This document shows, piece after piece, positions 7,181-14,063 of a DNA stretch of 20,149 nucleotides (position 1 is the stretch's first letter; each line of letters begins with the position of its first letter). Source of the DNA: CAZEJK01 sp964512045. Its GTDB lineage: Bacteria > Acidobacteriota > Thermoanaerobaculia > Thermoanaerobaculales > Sulfomarinibacteraceae. Both the position numbers and the translations under genes were made by a program. The notes below the pieces were generated by a model, which saw nothing but the letters and a program-made list of their open reading frames with translations, searched no databases and had not been told where the DNA came from. Where the stretch lies: contig CAZEJK010000087.1 in the NCBI GenBank assembly GCA_964512045.1, positions 1 through 20,149 of the forward strand. The letters run 5' to 3'.

Positions 7181-8202
7181 AGAGGATCGCGCTCGGCATC
7201 TCCCTCGTCCTGACTGCCATGCTGGCTGCTGGCTGCGAGCAGCTCGGATCCCGAGCAGAGGAGCACTCCGAGCAGCCGGCATCCTCCGCAGCACCAGAGC
7301 TCCCGCCTCTGCAGCAGTTCGAGGCGCAGTGCACCGGCGAGCAGCTGACTCCCGAGTGCCGAACGCTGCTCACCAAGATCGCGAAAGGGTCGGCGTCCGA
7401 GGCCCTGCCGCTCTTCTGTCGTACAGTGCAGAACGCCTGCGCGGATCCGAGCGCACCAGTCTGCACGGCTGTCGTCACGGCGTTGACGGCATCAGGAGAT
7501 ACAGTCGCCGTAGAAGCGCTGCTCGGTCTCGAAGCGCCCGCGCCCGAGGAGACGCTCGCAACCGTCGATCAGAAGCAGCTCGTCAACGCGATGGACACGC
7601 TGTGCCTGCAGACCCCTCCGGCCCCCGGCTGTGCAAAGCTCGTGGAGCTGCTCGCTGCCTCCGGAGTGGACGAGGCCATCGAGCACCAGCATCGCAGCAC
7701 GCTCCACGATCTGGTCGCGTCCGCGGCAGCCAAGCCGGAACCAGAGCAGGTGCCTTTTCTTCAAAAGAGTGTACCGAACGGCGCCGCGTCCATCCCGGAC
7801 TTGCTCGCACTCTCGGCACGCGGCACGCTCAACGAACGGGAGCGCAGCCTGATCGAGCGGACGGTCCACGCCTACGGGCCAGCAGCTCGGCCGCATCTGG
7901 TGGCCGCCGTCAAGGATCGGCCGATACCGGTGAGCCTCCGCGCCGCTCACCTCGGTTGGGATCCAGCGCACCTGGAGCACGACGATCCCGAGCTCCTCGA
8001 GGGTCCGAAGCGCAGCGTCGAGGTCACCGATGCCTCCGACCACATCGGCACGCACGTGCGCATCTATCACACGGACGGCTCGATCCGCGAGGGCATCCTC
8101 AAGCGGATCGACGACGACATACTGTACGTCGAGACCCGGATCGGAGGCGGGGTCATGACCACCCAGATCAAGCGCTCCCACGTCGAGCGAATCCAGTTCT
8201 AA
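7177..8202 (+). CDS. Lipoprotein with C-terminal beta-barrel-like domain
   Basis: This is a 341-residue protein starting at GTG 7177, which overlaps the preceding stop (GTGA). The signal MKRIALGISLVLTAML and lipobox LAAGC place the lipidated cysteine at residue 20, so the protein is anchored to a membrane facing the periplasm. After a Glu/Ser-rich linker, residues 45-160 contain paired cysteines (AQCTGEQLTPEC, LFCRTVQNAC, PVC, TLCLQTPPAPGC), suggesting disulfides in a helical domain. Residues about 285-341 (IGTHVRIYHTDGSIREGILK, DDDILYVETR, IKRSHVERIQF) look like a small SH3/Sm-like beta-barrel. Its position at the end of the radical SAM operon suggests an envelope role for the modified product, such as receptor, partner or anchor. 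The family is not recognised. Confidence 0.82.
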   Translation: MKRIALGISLVLTAMLAAGCEQLGSRAEEHSEQPASSAAPELPPLQQFEAQCTGEQLTPECRTLLTKIAKGSASEALPLFCRTVQNACADPSAPVCTAVVTALTASGDTVAVEALLGLEAPAPEETLATVDQKQLVNAMDTLCLQTPPAPGCAKLVELLAASGVDEAIEHQHRSTLHDLVASAAAKPEPEQVPFLQKSVPNGAASIPDLLALSARGTLNERERSLIERTVHAYGPAARPHLVAAVKDRPIPVSLRAAHLGWDPAHLEHDDPELLEGPKRSVEVTDASDHIGTHVRIYHTDGSIREGILKRIDDDILYVETRIGGGVMTTQIKRSHVERIQF

Positions 8203-8215
8203 CGCGACCGTGGGC

Positions 8216-8315
8216 NNNNNNNNNNNNNNNNNNNNNNNNNNNNNNNNNNNNNNNNNNNNNNNNNNNNNNNNNNNNNNNNNNNNNNNNNNNNNNNNNNNNN
8301 NNNNNNNNNNNNNNN
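8216..8315. other. Assembly gap of 100 N
   Basis: Exactly 100 unresolved bases, the usual placeholder for a scaffold gap of unknown size. True distance and content are unknown. Further genes of the radical SAM operon, or the start of the next gene, may be missing here. Confidence 0.98.
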
Positions 8316-9502
8316 TTTCCCGTTGGAGCAGTGTTGAAACCACGACCGTCCTGCTCACTCTGTCGCTCGCACTGATCATATGCACGGCCATGCCGAGCAC
8401 CGCAGCCGCTCAGGAGTCAGAGAGCACGGCTGAGGAGCGACAGGTCAGAGCGTCGGCGACCGGGACGATCAGCTATCAGGGACGGCTCGAGGAGCACGGA
8501 GCACCGGTCACCGGAACGCGGTCGATGACCTTGCAGCTGTTCAGTGATTCCAGCTGCACCGTCCCCGTGGACGTGGCCACAACGCTACCGGATGTCTCCG
8601 TGACGGATGGCCTGTTCACCGTCGAGCTCACGGAGGATCTCGACAGCTTCGACCAAGACGAACGTTGGCTCCGGATCTCGGTCGAAGGCGTCCAGGTGAG
8701 CTGCCACAAGCTCCTGGCCGCCCCGTTCGCTCTGAGCGCGTTCGGCTTCCCTGTTGGCACCACGGTCTCCGGAGACGCGACGGACTGGGACGGCCTCCAT
8801 GTCGAGAACCTCGCAACGACAGGTCTCTCTTATGGTCTCTACGGCTCCTCGTACTCGAACGACGGACGCGGAGTCAACGGTGTAGCAAACAGCAACTCCG
8901 GCGAGACGCGCGGCGTCAGCGGCATCTCCCAATCCATCGAGGGGTTCGGCGGCTACTTCGAGAACACCAACAACGGCACCGCGGTGTACGCGGACGGCAA
9001 GCTCGCCAGCTCGGCGCAGACCCACCTCTGGATCAGCGGCAACGGCGCGGTGCCGCACGTGAGCACCCCAAATGTCGTGATCCTCGCGGACTCCACGGGC
9101 GCCGCATACCTGACCAGAGGACCCAACACGGGCACCAAGTACGTGGTGCTGCCGATCACGGTCCCGGGAGTACTGCTCGGCCAGAACGTCACGGTCTCGC
9201 GACTCGAGATCTTCTGGGCGGCCGAGACGGCCAGCGAGGCAAGCCCATCGTTCCTTCTCAGACGTCAGGATGGCGCCTGCGGAACCTCGAGCTGCTACAC
9301 CAACATCCTCCATGTCCCGATTCCCAGGAGCTGCGATCCAGCGACCCAACCCACTGGCTGCAAGATCCAGTACGACCTCGACACCAACAACATCCTCACC
9401 GCCACCTCCGGCATTCTCTACCTCGCCATCGGCTTCGAGTTCGCCAACGACAGCAACTGGATCCGGCTCGGAGGCGCCAGGCTCACGCTTGACCACGACT
9501 GA
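8316..9502 (+). CDS. Secreted extracellular protein, 5' end lost in the assembly gap
   Basis: The frame is open from the gap to TGA 9500-9502. No credible start codon lies after the gap in this frame, so the first codons are missing. A signal peptide is visible (TVLLTLSLALIICTAMPSTAAAQ). Next comes a module found at the start of many large secreted proteins: ISYQGRLEEHGAPVTGTRSM, LQLFSD, VSVTDGLFTVEL, DERWLRISVEG, LLAAPFALSAFG. A Gly/Asn-rich stretch with GVNGVANSNSGETRGVSGIS and GYFENTNNGTAVYADG follows, resembling the repeats behind this module. The C-terminal 170 residues are a separate strand-rich domain with cysteines in GACGTSSCYTN and SCDPATQPTGC, probably disulfide-bonded. The role is unknown, probably a surface or extracellular protein. 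Confidence 0.8.
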
Positions 9503-9556
9503 AATGGGCGCACGCCGCAAACAAGATGTTGACCAGCTGGCGCCGGAGCTCGGGAG

Positions 9557-9853
9557 GTGTCGTTCGGGCCCAGGTGGATGTCTGGGGGCGTGGCAACCGC
9601 TGGTATCGTGTCGGCGATCGCGATCCCCAACATGCTCAACGCCATCGATCGAGCCCGTCAAAAACGGACGATGGCGGATCTGCGCACTGTCGGCATCGCT
9701 CTCGAGGCGTACGGCATCGACAACAACCACTACCCGGTCAGCGAAGGCTGGGCCGAGGCCGCGACACCGACCGACGTCCTGCGCAAACGTGGCAGAGTAC
9801 TCGGCAGGAGATTCAACGCAAAGGCGCGAAGGCGCAAGGACGCAAAGATATAG
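9557..9853 (+). pseudogene. Type IV pilin / GspG-like remnant
   Basis: The segment GIVSAIAIPNMLNAIDRARQ followed by KRTMADLRTVGIALEAYGID and NNHYP is the diagnostic alpha-1 helix and early loop of pseudopilin-like proteins. The prepilin leader with GFTLIE is absent: the frame begins only about 12-16 residues before AIAIPN. The C-terminal half is missing too. Homology stops around residue 75, and the last residues (RRFNAKARRRKDAKI) are just a translation of the inverted-repeat sequence at 9811-9850. The C-terminal globular domain is not found beyond the far repeat. It is therefore best read as a truncated gene, broken at the border of the repeat element. Confidence 0.65.
9811..9850 (+). repeat. 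Left inverted repeat of a small GxxExxY-containing element
   Basis: A purine-rich repeat with the core CAACGCAAAGGCGC at 9814-9827 and further degenerate copies of the GGCGCAAGG / CGCAAAG unit. The same sequence lies in opposite orientation at 10166-10203: the outer 18 bases agree at 16 positions. The two copies bracket a degenerate GxxExxY gene. Confidence 0.75.
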
Positions 9854-9859
9854 AGATGT

Positions 9860-10156
9860 TCATGACGCGGCGGTATTTGCGACTTCGGGGATCAGGACGA
9901 GGGATCGAAGTTTGAGGCCAGCGAGCGCGACAGTTCTGCCAGCTTTGGTGAGGTCATATGTGGAGGTCCGGCCCACTCCACACGAAGCTGGGTCTCCAGC
10001 CGCTTGCCCTTGGAGAACACTGGCACGACTCGCTGACGCTCCACCGTCATGCCCCGCAGCTCTCGTAGGCCAACGCCTCCTCATACACGCTCTCCAGCAG
10101 CCCTGGACCACTAACGCCGCCCCCACGACCACCTTGCTGATCTCGTTCTCGGTCAT
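9860..10156 (-). pseudogene. GxxExxY-family protein, frameshifted
   Basis: The frame starts well: ATG 10156 after AGGAG, then MTENEISKVVVGAALVV, the typical N-terminus of GxxExxY proteins. Directly afterwards about 17 nt that would encode the H-x-x-LGPG segment are missing. In another frame the family continues as GLLESVYEEALAYE, which holds the GxxExxY motif. A further 2-nt shift leads to LRGMTVERQRVVPVFSKGKR and LETQLRVEWAG. After this the similarity stops and the sequence continues into unrelated DNA up to the repeat. At least two frame changes plus a lost C-terminus make it a pseudogene. Function of the intact family is unknown. Its flanks are inverted copies of the CGCAAAGGCGC repeat. 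Confidence 0.75.
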
Positions 10157-10165
10157 TCAACATCT

Positions 10166-10203
10166 CCTTGCGCCCTCGCGCCGTGGCGCCTTTGCGTTGA
10201 TTC
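10166..10203 (-). repeat. Right inverted repeat of the GxxExxY-containing element
   Basis: Inverse counterpart of 9811-9850. On the minus strand it reads GAATCAACGCAAAGGCGC followed by CGCGAGGGCGCAAGG. It also supplies the AGGAG ribosome binding site of the GxxExxY gene just inside it. The 10204-10400 stretch that follows holds no gene. Confidence 0.75.
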
Positions 10204-10400
10204 TTCACTCTCAACTTTGCCACGCCTTTTCGACGATATGAGTCGTTGATCTGCGACCTTCGTAGGACCTTCCGGCCACCGACACTCTGCGCTTTGGTCG
10301 CAATCTCTCCTCAAAGCCGGTACACTGGTGCCCAGGAACAGAGGATCCAGCCTGTCGTTCTGTGCTCGTCGCCACCGTATCCGTACTGAATGGGAGTCCA

Positions 10401-11948
10401 GTGCCCAAGAACCTCACCTTCTCCGTAGTGTCTCTCGTCATCCTTCTCGGAGCGCCCGGTCTCGCTCACACCCAGAGCTGCGAGCCATCAGAGACGACAC
10501 TCTGCCTGCAGGATGATCGGTTCCAGGTCCAGCTGGACTTCAGCGGCGGCGACATCAGTCGCTACGCACAGCCTGGGGGAACGGCCGCGGGCGCCGGAAC
10601 CGCCATCGACCTCGCCATGGACGACACCGGCGCCTTCGGGATGACAGATCCGCAGACCCCCGATCTCCTGATCAAGATACAGGACGCGGTCGTGGTCAAC
10701 GACCACTTCTGGGTGTTTGTCTCGTCCACCAGCGACCTCGCCATCGAGCTTCGGGTGGTGGACACCGAAGCCGACACCGAGAAGACCTACACCAACCCGC
10801 TCGGACGTGCGTTCGCAACGGTTCTCGACACCAGCGCCTTCCCCGGACCCACCGATCCGACAGCAGACGCCCATTCTGCGAGGCTCATCGCGCCCAAGTT
10901 GACCGGTACGATCGAAGGCGAGGCGCTCGCGCTCGGCAACGACCGCTTCCAGATCGACGTGACATGGGCTGCACCGGACGGGCTGGTCGGGCGCGCATCC
11001 CCGGTGGAGTTCAATGAAGGTGCCGGGTTCTTCTCGTACTTCTCGCCGAGCAACCTCGAGCTGCTCGTGCGGGTGGTGGACGGCACCTCGGTCAACGGCA
11101 CGCACTGGGTCCTTCTGGCCGGGATCACCAACGTGCGAACCACCGTGACCGTTACCGATCTGGAGACCGGCGCAACGACCTCATACCTCGCGCCTCAAGG
11201 GCAGGCGATGCCGACGGTGCTGGACGACGATCCGTTCGATCACGTTGACGACGGAGCTCGAGTCGCCAGCCTCGGCGCCGTCCGTACGGCCGGGCTCCAG
11301 GGAAGCGACTGGCACGATCGCCAGCTGATCCGCGCCACCGACGATGGGGCGACCGCCACGCTGTATCTCACGCCCCGAGGACGGCCGTTCACACCGGGCT
11401 CCGATCCGAGCGTGCGGGTCGAGCTCGACCCCGGGCAGACCCGAGTGATCGAGGACCTGCACGAGCTCGTGCTCCCGGGTGTTAACGGCGCCGCGACGGT
11501 TCGCCTCGTTCCAGATCGCGGCTCGACCGCACCGCTCTGGCGCAGCTGGGTCTACAACCTCGCCGACGCCGGCGAGCTGGGCATGGTCACCGAGCCGTTC
11601 GACGTTGACAGCGACGGGTGGTTCGGCGCCGGGACGACGCTGGCTGTCATCCTGAGCCCTGATGGCTACCGGGACAATCTGGATCCAACGGCCGGGCCGG
11701 ACGGTCTGGCGGGGATGTGGCGCTACCGGGAGACTCCGGAAGCGGAGCCTGTGGAGGTTGGGCTGACGCTCGATGCCGACACGACGACACAGCTCTCGGT
11801 GGCCAGCCTGCTCGGCCTCGAGCCGGCGCCTGGCGCCACACTTGAGCTTCGCATCACCGGCGGCTCGGGCAGGGTCCTGCTCAGTCGCAACCACAACGGC
11901 ACGAACGATCCGGCGCGCGACGAGATGATGCCGGTCTCACAGCCGTAA
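10401..11948 (+). CDS. Secreted protein with two tandem copies of a beta-rich domain
   Basis: This is a 515-residue protein. I chose GTG 10401 because GGGAG lies 4 nt upstream and the signal peptide then starts properly: MPKNLTFSVVSLVILLGAPG with cleavage near LAHTQS. Two copies of one domain follow. Copy 1 (about residues 27-145) has TLCLQDDRFQVQLDF, DDTGAFGMTDPQTPDLLIKI, NDHFWVFVSSTSDLAIEL and KTYTNPLGRAF. Copy 2 (about 165-275) has LALGNDRFQIDVTW, GAGFFSYFSPSNLELLVRVV, NGTHWVLLAGITNVRTTVTV and TSYLAPQGQAM. The 'L.L...RF.V.V.W ... F.F....LEL.VKV.DG...NG..WVF.....N' pattern is common in extracellular proteins of Acidobacteriota-like genomes. The remaining 240 residues are strand-rich and unrecognised (LVLPGVNGAATVRLVPDRGS...). 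Probably extracellular; function unknown. Confidence 0.85.
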   Translation: MPKNLTFSVVSLVILLGAPGLAHTQSCEPSETTLCLQDDRFQVQLDFSGGDISRYAQPGGTAAGAGTAIDLAMDDTGAFGMTDPQTPDLLIKIQDAVVVNDHFWVFVSSTSDLAIELRVVDTEADTEKTYTNPLGRAFATVLDTSAFPGPTDPTADAHSARLIAPKLTGTIEGEALALGNDRFQIDVTWAAPDGLVGRASPVEFNEGAGFFSYFSPSNLELLVRVVDGTSVNGTHWVLLAGITNVRTTVTVTDLETGATTSYLAPQGQAMPTVLDDDPFDHVDDGARVASLGAVRTAGLQGSDWHDRQLIRATDDGATATLYLTPRGRPFTPGSDPSVRVELDPGQTRVIEDLHELVLPGVNGAATVRLVPDRGSTAPLWRSWVYNLADAGELGMVTEPFDVDSDGWFGAGTTLAVILSPDGYRDNLDPTAGPDGLAGMWRYRETPEAEPVEVGLTLDADTTTQLSVASLLGLEPAPGATLELRITGGSGRVLLSRNHNGTNDPARDEMMPVSQP

Positions 11949-11966
11949 GCCGTAGAGGCTGCGGCT
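11948..11966 (+). terminator. Stem-loop at the stop codon of the secreted-protein gene
   Basis: AGCCGTAG - AGG - CTGCGGCT forms an 8-bp stem with one G-U pair and a 3-nt loop, starting on the last base of the stop codon. There is no U-tract, so an intrinsic terminator is plausible but not certain. Confidence 0.4.
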
Positions 11967-12320
11967 TCCGGGGTGCCCGGTCGCGACGGCGACAACCCGT
12001 TCGTCGTGGCGTCGGAGGACGTCACCACCGCTCGAGCGATCGCATCAGCGCGGGCACATGCCCGGCCTCGAGAGCCGCACCACCTGCCTCCCCAATCCCC
12101 GCACCGACACCAGCCGTCACCGTCAGCACCAGCAGACTCGCCGACCAGCACCTCATGATCAGCCCCCGAGACGGGACATCAGGAAAGTCGTCGTGGAACC
12201 GTCACGGGTCGAGCCAGCAGTCACCGAGCCCAGATGCGCGGCTACTCGACGACAACCCATATCAGGACGATACCGCGAGGCTCCCCCACGAGCAGCTGAC
12301 AGCTCCTGGTGCCGCACTTG
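11967..12320. other. Intergenic stretch without a recognised gene
   Basis: No convincing gene on either strand. A minus-strand frame at about 12156-12019 begins MRCWSASLLVLTVTAGVGAG, which resembles a signal peptide, but stops after about 45 codons. It may be a remnant of a secreted protein or chance. Confidence 0.4.
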
Positions 12321-12329
12321 TGCTACACT
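12321..12329 (+). promoter_or_regulatory. Extended -10 promoter of the RHH/RelE module
   Basis: TGCTACACT is an extended -10 (TGn plus TACACT, four of six). No good -35 is found at 16-18 bp. The antitoxin ATG at 12348 has a GGGGGTG Shine-Dalgarno about 5 nt upstream. Confidence 0.4.
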
Positions 12330-12347
12330 TTCGAGCTGGGGGTGCGG

Positions 12348-12575
12348 ATGACGGCCAAGAACCCAAGGATCAGCGCGGTCGTGGATCAGGGCCTCTTCGC
12401 GTGGCTACGCGCAAAGGCAGCGCGTGAGGGGATCTCGATATCGCTGGTTGTACGCGACCTCCTGATGCGCGCCCGGAACGACGAGGACGAGCGGTACTGG
12501 ACTGCTGCCGGCGAGGAGCGTCTCCAGACCTTCTCTCGGGACCAGGCCGAGACTCACGACGACGTGTGGGGCTGA
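12348..12575 (+). CDS. Ribbon-helix-helix antitoxin of a RelE-type module
   Basis: This is a 75-residue protein. Residues 6-45 (PRISAVVDQGLFAWLRAKAA, then REGISISLVVRDLLMRA) show the ribbon-helix-helix pattern: a beta strand for DNA contact, an amphipathic helix, a G-x-S-x-S turn and a second helix. The acidic and aromatic C-terminus (DEDERYWTAAGEERL ... DDVWG) is the part that in such antitoxins wraps the toxin. The start at 12348 was preferred to an upstream one at 12309 because of the GGGGGTG ribosome binding site and because the RHH domain then begins at once. It is followed after 3 nt by the RelE-like toxin, the usual antitoxin-toxin order. Antitoxins of this kind repress their own operon. 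Confidence 0.8.
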   Translation: MTAKNPRISAVVDQGLFAWLRAKAAREGISISLVVRDLLMRARNDEDERYWTAAGEERLQTFSRDQAETHDDVWG

Positions 12576-12578
12576 CAC

Positions 12579-12887
12579 GTGCCGGAATACCGAGTCCTGT
12601 ACCACCCACTGGTCCGCTCCCGCGACATTCCCAGACTGGATCCCCCGGTTCGCAGACGGATCAAGGCCGCGATCGAAAGCAAGCTCTCGGACCATCCTGA
12701 GGACACAGCGAAGCCGCTGGCCCACACGACACAGCGGCTGTGGTCTTTGCGCGTCGGTGACTGGCGGGTGATCTTCGCTCTTCGCGAGGACGAGGTCTGG
12801 ATCCTGAGAATCGGTCACCGTCAGGAGGTCTACTCCGGCGGCGCGTATCGGGCTCCTCCCGGAGAGGACCTCGTGTCAGAACCGTGA
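12579..12887 (+). CDS. RelE/ParE-family toxin
   Basis: This is a 102-residue protein starting at GTG 12579, 3 nt after the antitoxin stop. It shows the RelE/ParE fold signature: N-terminal strand EYRVLYHPLV, two helices (LDPPVRRRIKAAIESKLSDH), then PLAHTTQRLWSLRVGDWRVI, FALREDEVWILRIGHRQEVY. The 'L..LRVGDWRVIF' strand pair and the 'I..IGHR.EVY' end are typical of RelE-type mRNA interferases that cut mRNA on the ribosome. The Arg/His residues of the basic patch are present, so the toxin looks intact. It works as a pair with the RHH antitoxin just upstream. A ParE-type gyrase inhibitor shares the fold, but the RLWSLRVGDWRVIF segment favours RelE. Confidence 0.85.
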   Translation: MPEYRVLYHPLVRSRDIPRLDPPVRRRIKAAIESKLSDHPEDTAKPLAHTTQRLWSLRVGDWRVIFALREDEVWILRIGHRQEVYSGGAYRAPPGEDLVSEP

Positions 12888-12981
12888 GCAGTACCGAGGT
12901 CACCGCGTCCGGCTGCACGGTATAGCCAGCGGCGCGACCACCGTAACGTCGTACGTCCTCGTCTCGAAGGTCATCGCCTCA

Positions 12982-13380
12982 TCACTGGCGCAGCAGCAGC
13001 TCGTAGCTCACGTTGGTGATCGGGTACCGCTCGCCGTTGAAGGTCACCGTGACGTTGCCATCATCGCACTTGACGATGACCGATCGGCCATCGGCCAGGC
13101 AGAGGTAGAAGGTAAATCGGGTCTCCGTGCTGCGAGGCGGGGGGAGGTTCGGTGGTATCTTCGGCCGCTTCTGCTCCGCCAGGTGGTCACTCAGGGACCG
13201 AGCGGCATCGCACACCCCGGCGTCGTCATCCGCCATCGTGGTGACGCCGATGAGGTAGAGCACCGGCGCCGACCCGCCCGCCTTGGCGAACCGGAAGGTG
13301 AGCAGCTGGTACGACTCCAGGTTGGCCGCACCTCGACGGACGCTGATCTCACCGTAGTGCACGCCGTAGTTCGGAGTCAT
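12982..13380 (-). CDS. Hypothetical protein, possibly the 3' part of a larger gene
   Basis: This is a 132-residue frame starting MTPNYGVHYGEISVRRGAAN. Strand-rich segments follow: YQLLTFRFAKAGG, APVLYLIGVTTMADDDAGVC, FTFYLCLADGRSVIVKCDDG and NVTVTFNGERYPITNVSYEL. A Pro/Lys linker (KRPKIPPNLPPPRS) separates two parts. No signal peptide or known motif is seen. Its 5' end overlaps the truncated VapC frame by about 30 nt, and the first codons lie just where the PIN homology stops. It may therefore be the tail of an unrelated gene joined to vapC by a deletion. Coding character looks real, but function and true start are unknown. Confidence 0.5.
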   Translation of the reverse strand: MTPNYGVHYGEISVRRGAANLESYQLLTFRFAKAGGSAPVLYLIGVTTMADDDAGVCDAARSLSDHLAEQKRPKIPPNLPPPRSTETRFTFYLCLADGRSVIVKCDDGNVTVTFNGERYPITNVSYELLLRQ

Positions 13381-13489
13381 GCTCGCCAACAGCCTCAGAG
13401 TTCTCGATGAAGCGCTGCGCGCGGGGGCTTTGCTCGGGATCGTCGAACGTGATGTACCGCAGCAGGACGTTGGTGTCGACGCCACGCAT
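13349..13489 (-). pseudogene. vapC-type PIN toxin, truncated after the N-terminus
   Basis: Overlapping the stop of the AbrB-type antitoxin gene, a second frame encodes MRGVDTNVLLRYITFDDPEQ followed by SPRAQRFIEN. This is the first strand and helix of a PIN-domain toxin with the catalytic Asp (D5 in VDTNVLL). PIN similarity ends after about 32 residues and the frame stops at 46, whereas a full VapC has about 130. The remaining three acidic active-site residues are absent, so the toxin must be inactive. The sequence continues directly into the gene at 12982-13380. Confidence 0.75.
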
Positions 13490-13755
13490 CATCCGTCCCT
13501 GCGGACGCGTTCGTCGTCCTCGGCCAGAGCGGTCATCACCGACCGGTCGAGGTCCTCGAACGGTACCAGAACCGCACCCTCCCGGCGCAGGAAGCCACGG
13601 AGCTCCCGCACCGAGCGCCCCATCGGACGCAGCACCACTTGACCATCGTCCAGAATCACGAACGCGACGCGATCACGAGCCGCAAGGTGGAGGTGCTCAC
13701 GCACCGCCTTTGGCAGCGTGATCTGTCCCTTTGACGTGAGTGTCGCTGCTGGCAT
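13489..13755 (-). CDS. AbrB/MazE-type antitoxin (VapB-like), orphaned
   Basis: This is an 88-residue protein. Residues 1-48 (MPAATLTSKGQITLPKAVRE, then HLHLAARDRVAFVILDDGQV and VLRP) are a typical SpoVT/AbrB swapped-hairpin DNA-binding domain with the TSKGQITLPK hallmark. Residues 50-85 (VRELRGFLRREGAVLVPFED) form the toxin-binding tail. AAGGAG lies 10 nt upstream of ATG 13755. Its stop overlaps the start of a vapC gene that is now truncated, so it is an antitoxin without a functional cognate toxin at this place. It could still repress its promoter or act on a related VapC elsewhere. Confidence 0.85.
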   Translation of the reverse strand: MPAATLTSKGQITLPKAVREHLHLAARDRVAFVILDDGQVVLRPMGRSVRELRGFLRREGAVLVPFEDLDRSVMTALAEDDERVRRDG

Positions 13756-13816
13756 CCTTACTCTTCTCCTTCTTCTTACAAAGGGTAGGTCTTGACGCGA
13801 TCGGATCCAACCTGAG

Positions 13817-13964
13817 CTGAGCGGTTCTGCCGGGTAGGATGTGCCAAGATCCTGATGCTCCAGTGCTTCGGAAAGGCGCAAGCCTACCCTGAGGTACGTC
13901 GAGCATTTTCCGAAGTCGCTGGAGCGCAGGAGATTGGTGCAGATCGCCGGCACGAACCGCTCAG
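13817..13964. repeat. Long near-palindromic inverted repeat (148 bp)
   Basis: Two arms of about 72 nt fold back on each other around a central CTGA (13889-13892). The outer ends pair as CTGAGCGGTTC-TGCCGG against CTGAGCGGTTCGTGCCGG (one extra base). The middle pairs over GATGCTCCAG / GCGCTCCAG, the inner part over CTTCGGAAA / TTTCCGAAG (perfect, 9 bp), and the apex over TACC / GGTA. Weaker similarity continues outward to about 13784 and 13995. It fills most of the interval between two divergent antitoxin genes and contains no gene. It may be a foldback or MITE-like element, or encode a long RNA hairpin. Confidence 0.75.
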
Positions 13965-14063
13965 ATTCGGTGCAACCAGAACAGGACCCGGCTCCAGCCA
14001 AGGCCGCCTCCCGGAGCTCGGCGATCCCGCCATTGCACCTCGAACCAGGGATGAGCATGATAA

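Noticed and set aside
8585..9730. Minus-strand frame of 381 codons over the secreted protein
   Set aside because: The plus-strand frame has a signal peptide and recognised domain; the minus frame does not.
9811..10203. Possible CRISPR-like repeat array
   Set aside because: Only two inverted copies with a degenerate gene between them; no direct repeats with regular spacers.
10321..10326. TACACT as -10 of the secreted-protein gene at 10401
   Set aside because: No acceptable -35 at 16-18 bp; too weak to call.
12019..12156. Short minus-strand frame with a signal-peptide-like start
   Set aside because: Stops after about 45 codons, no ribosome binding site, and no continuation in another frame that I could recognise.
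13817..13964. Integron attC site or tRNA gene as explanation of the long inverted repeat
   Set aside because: No RYYYAAC/GTTRRRY core sites are seen, and no tRNA T-arm or anticodon-arm pattern fits the fold.
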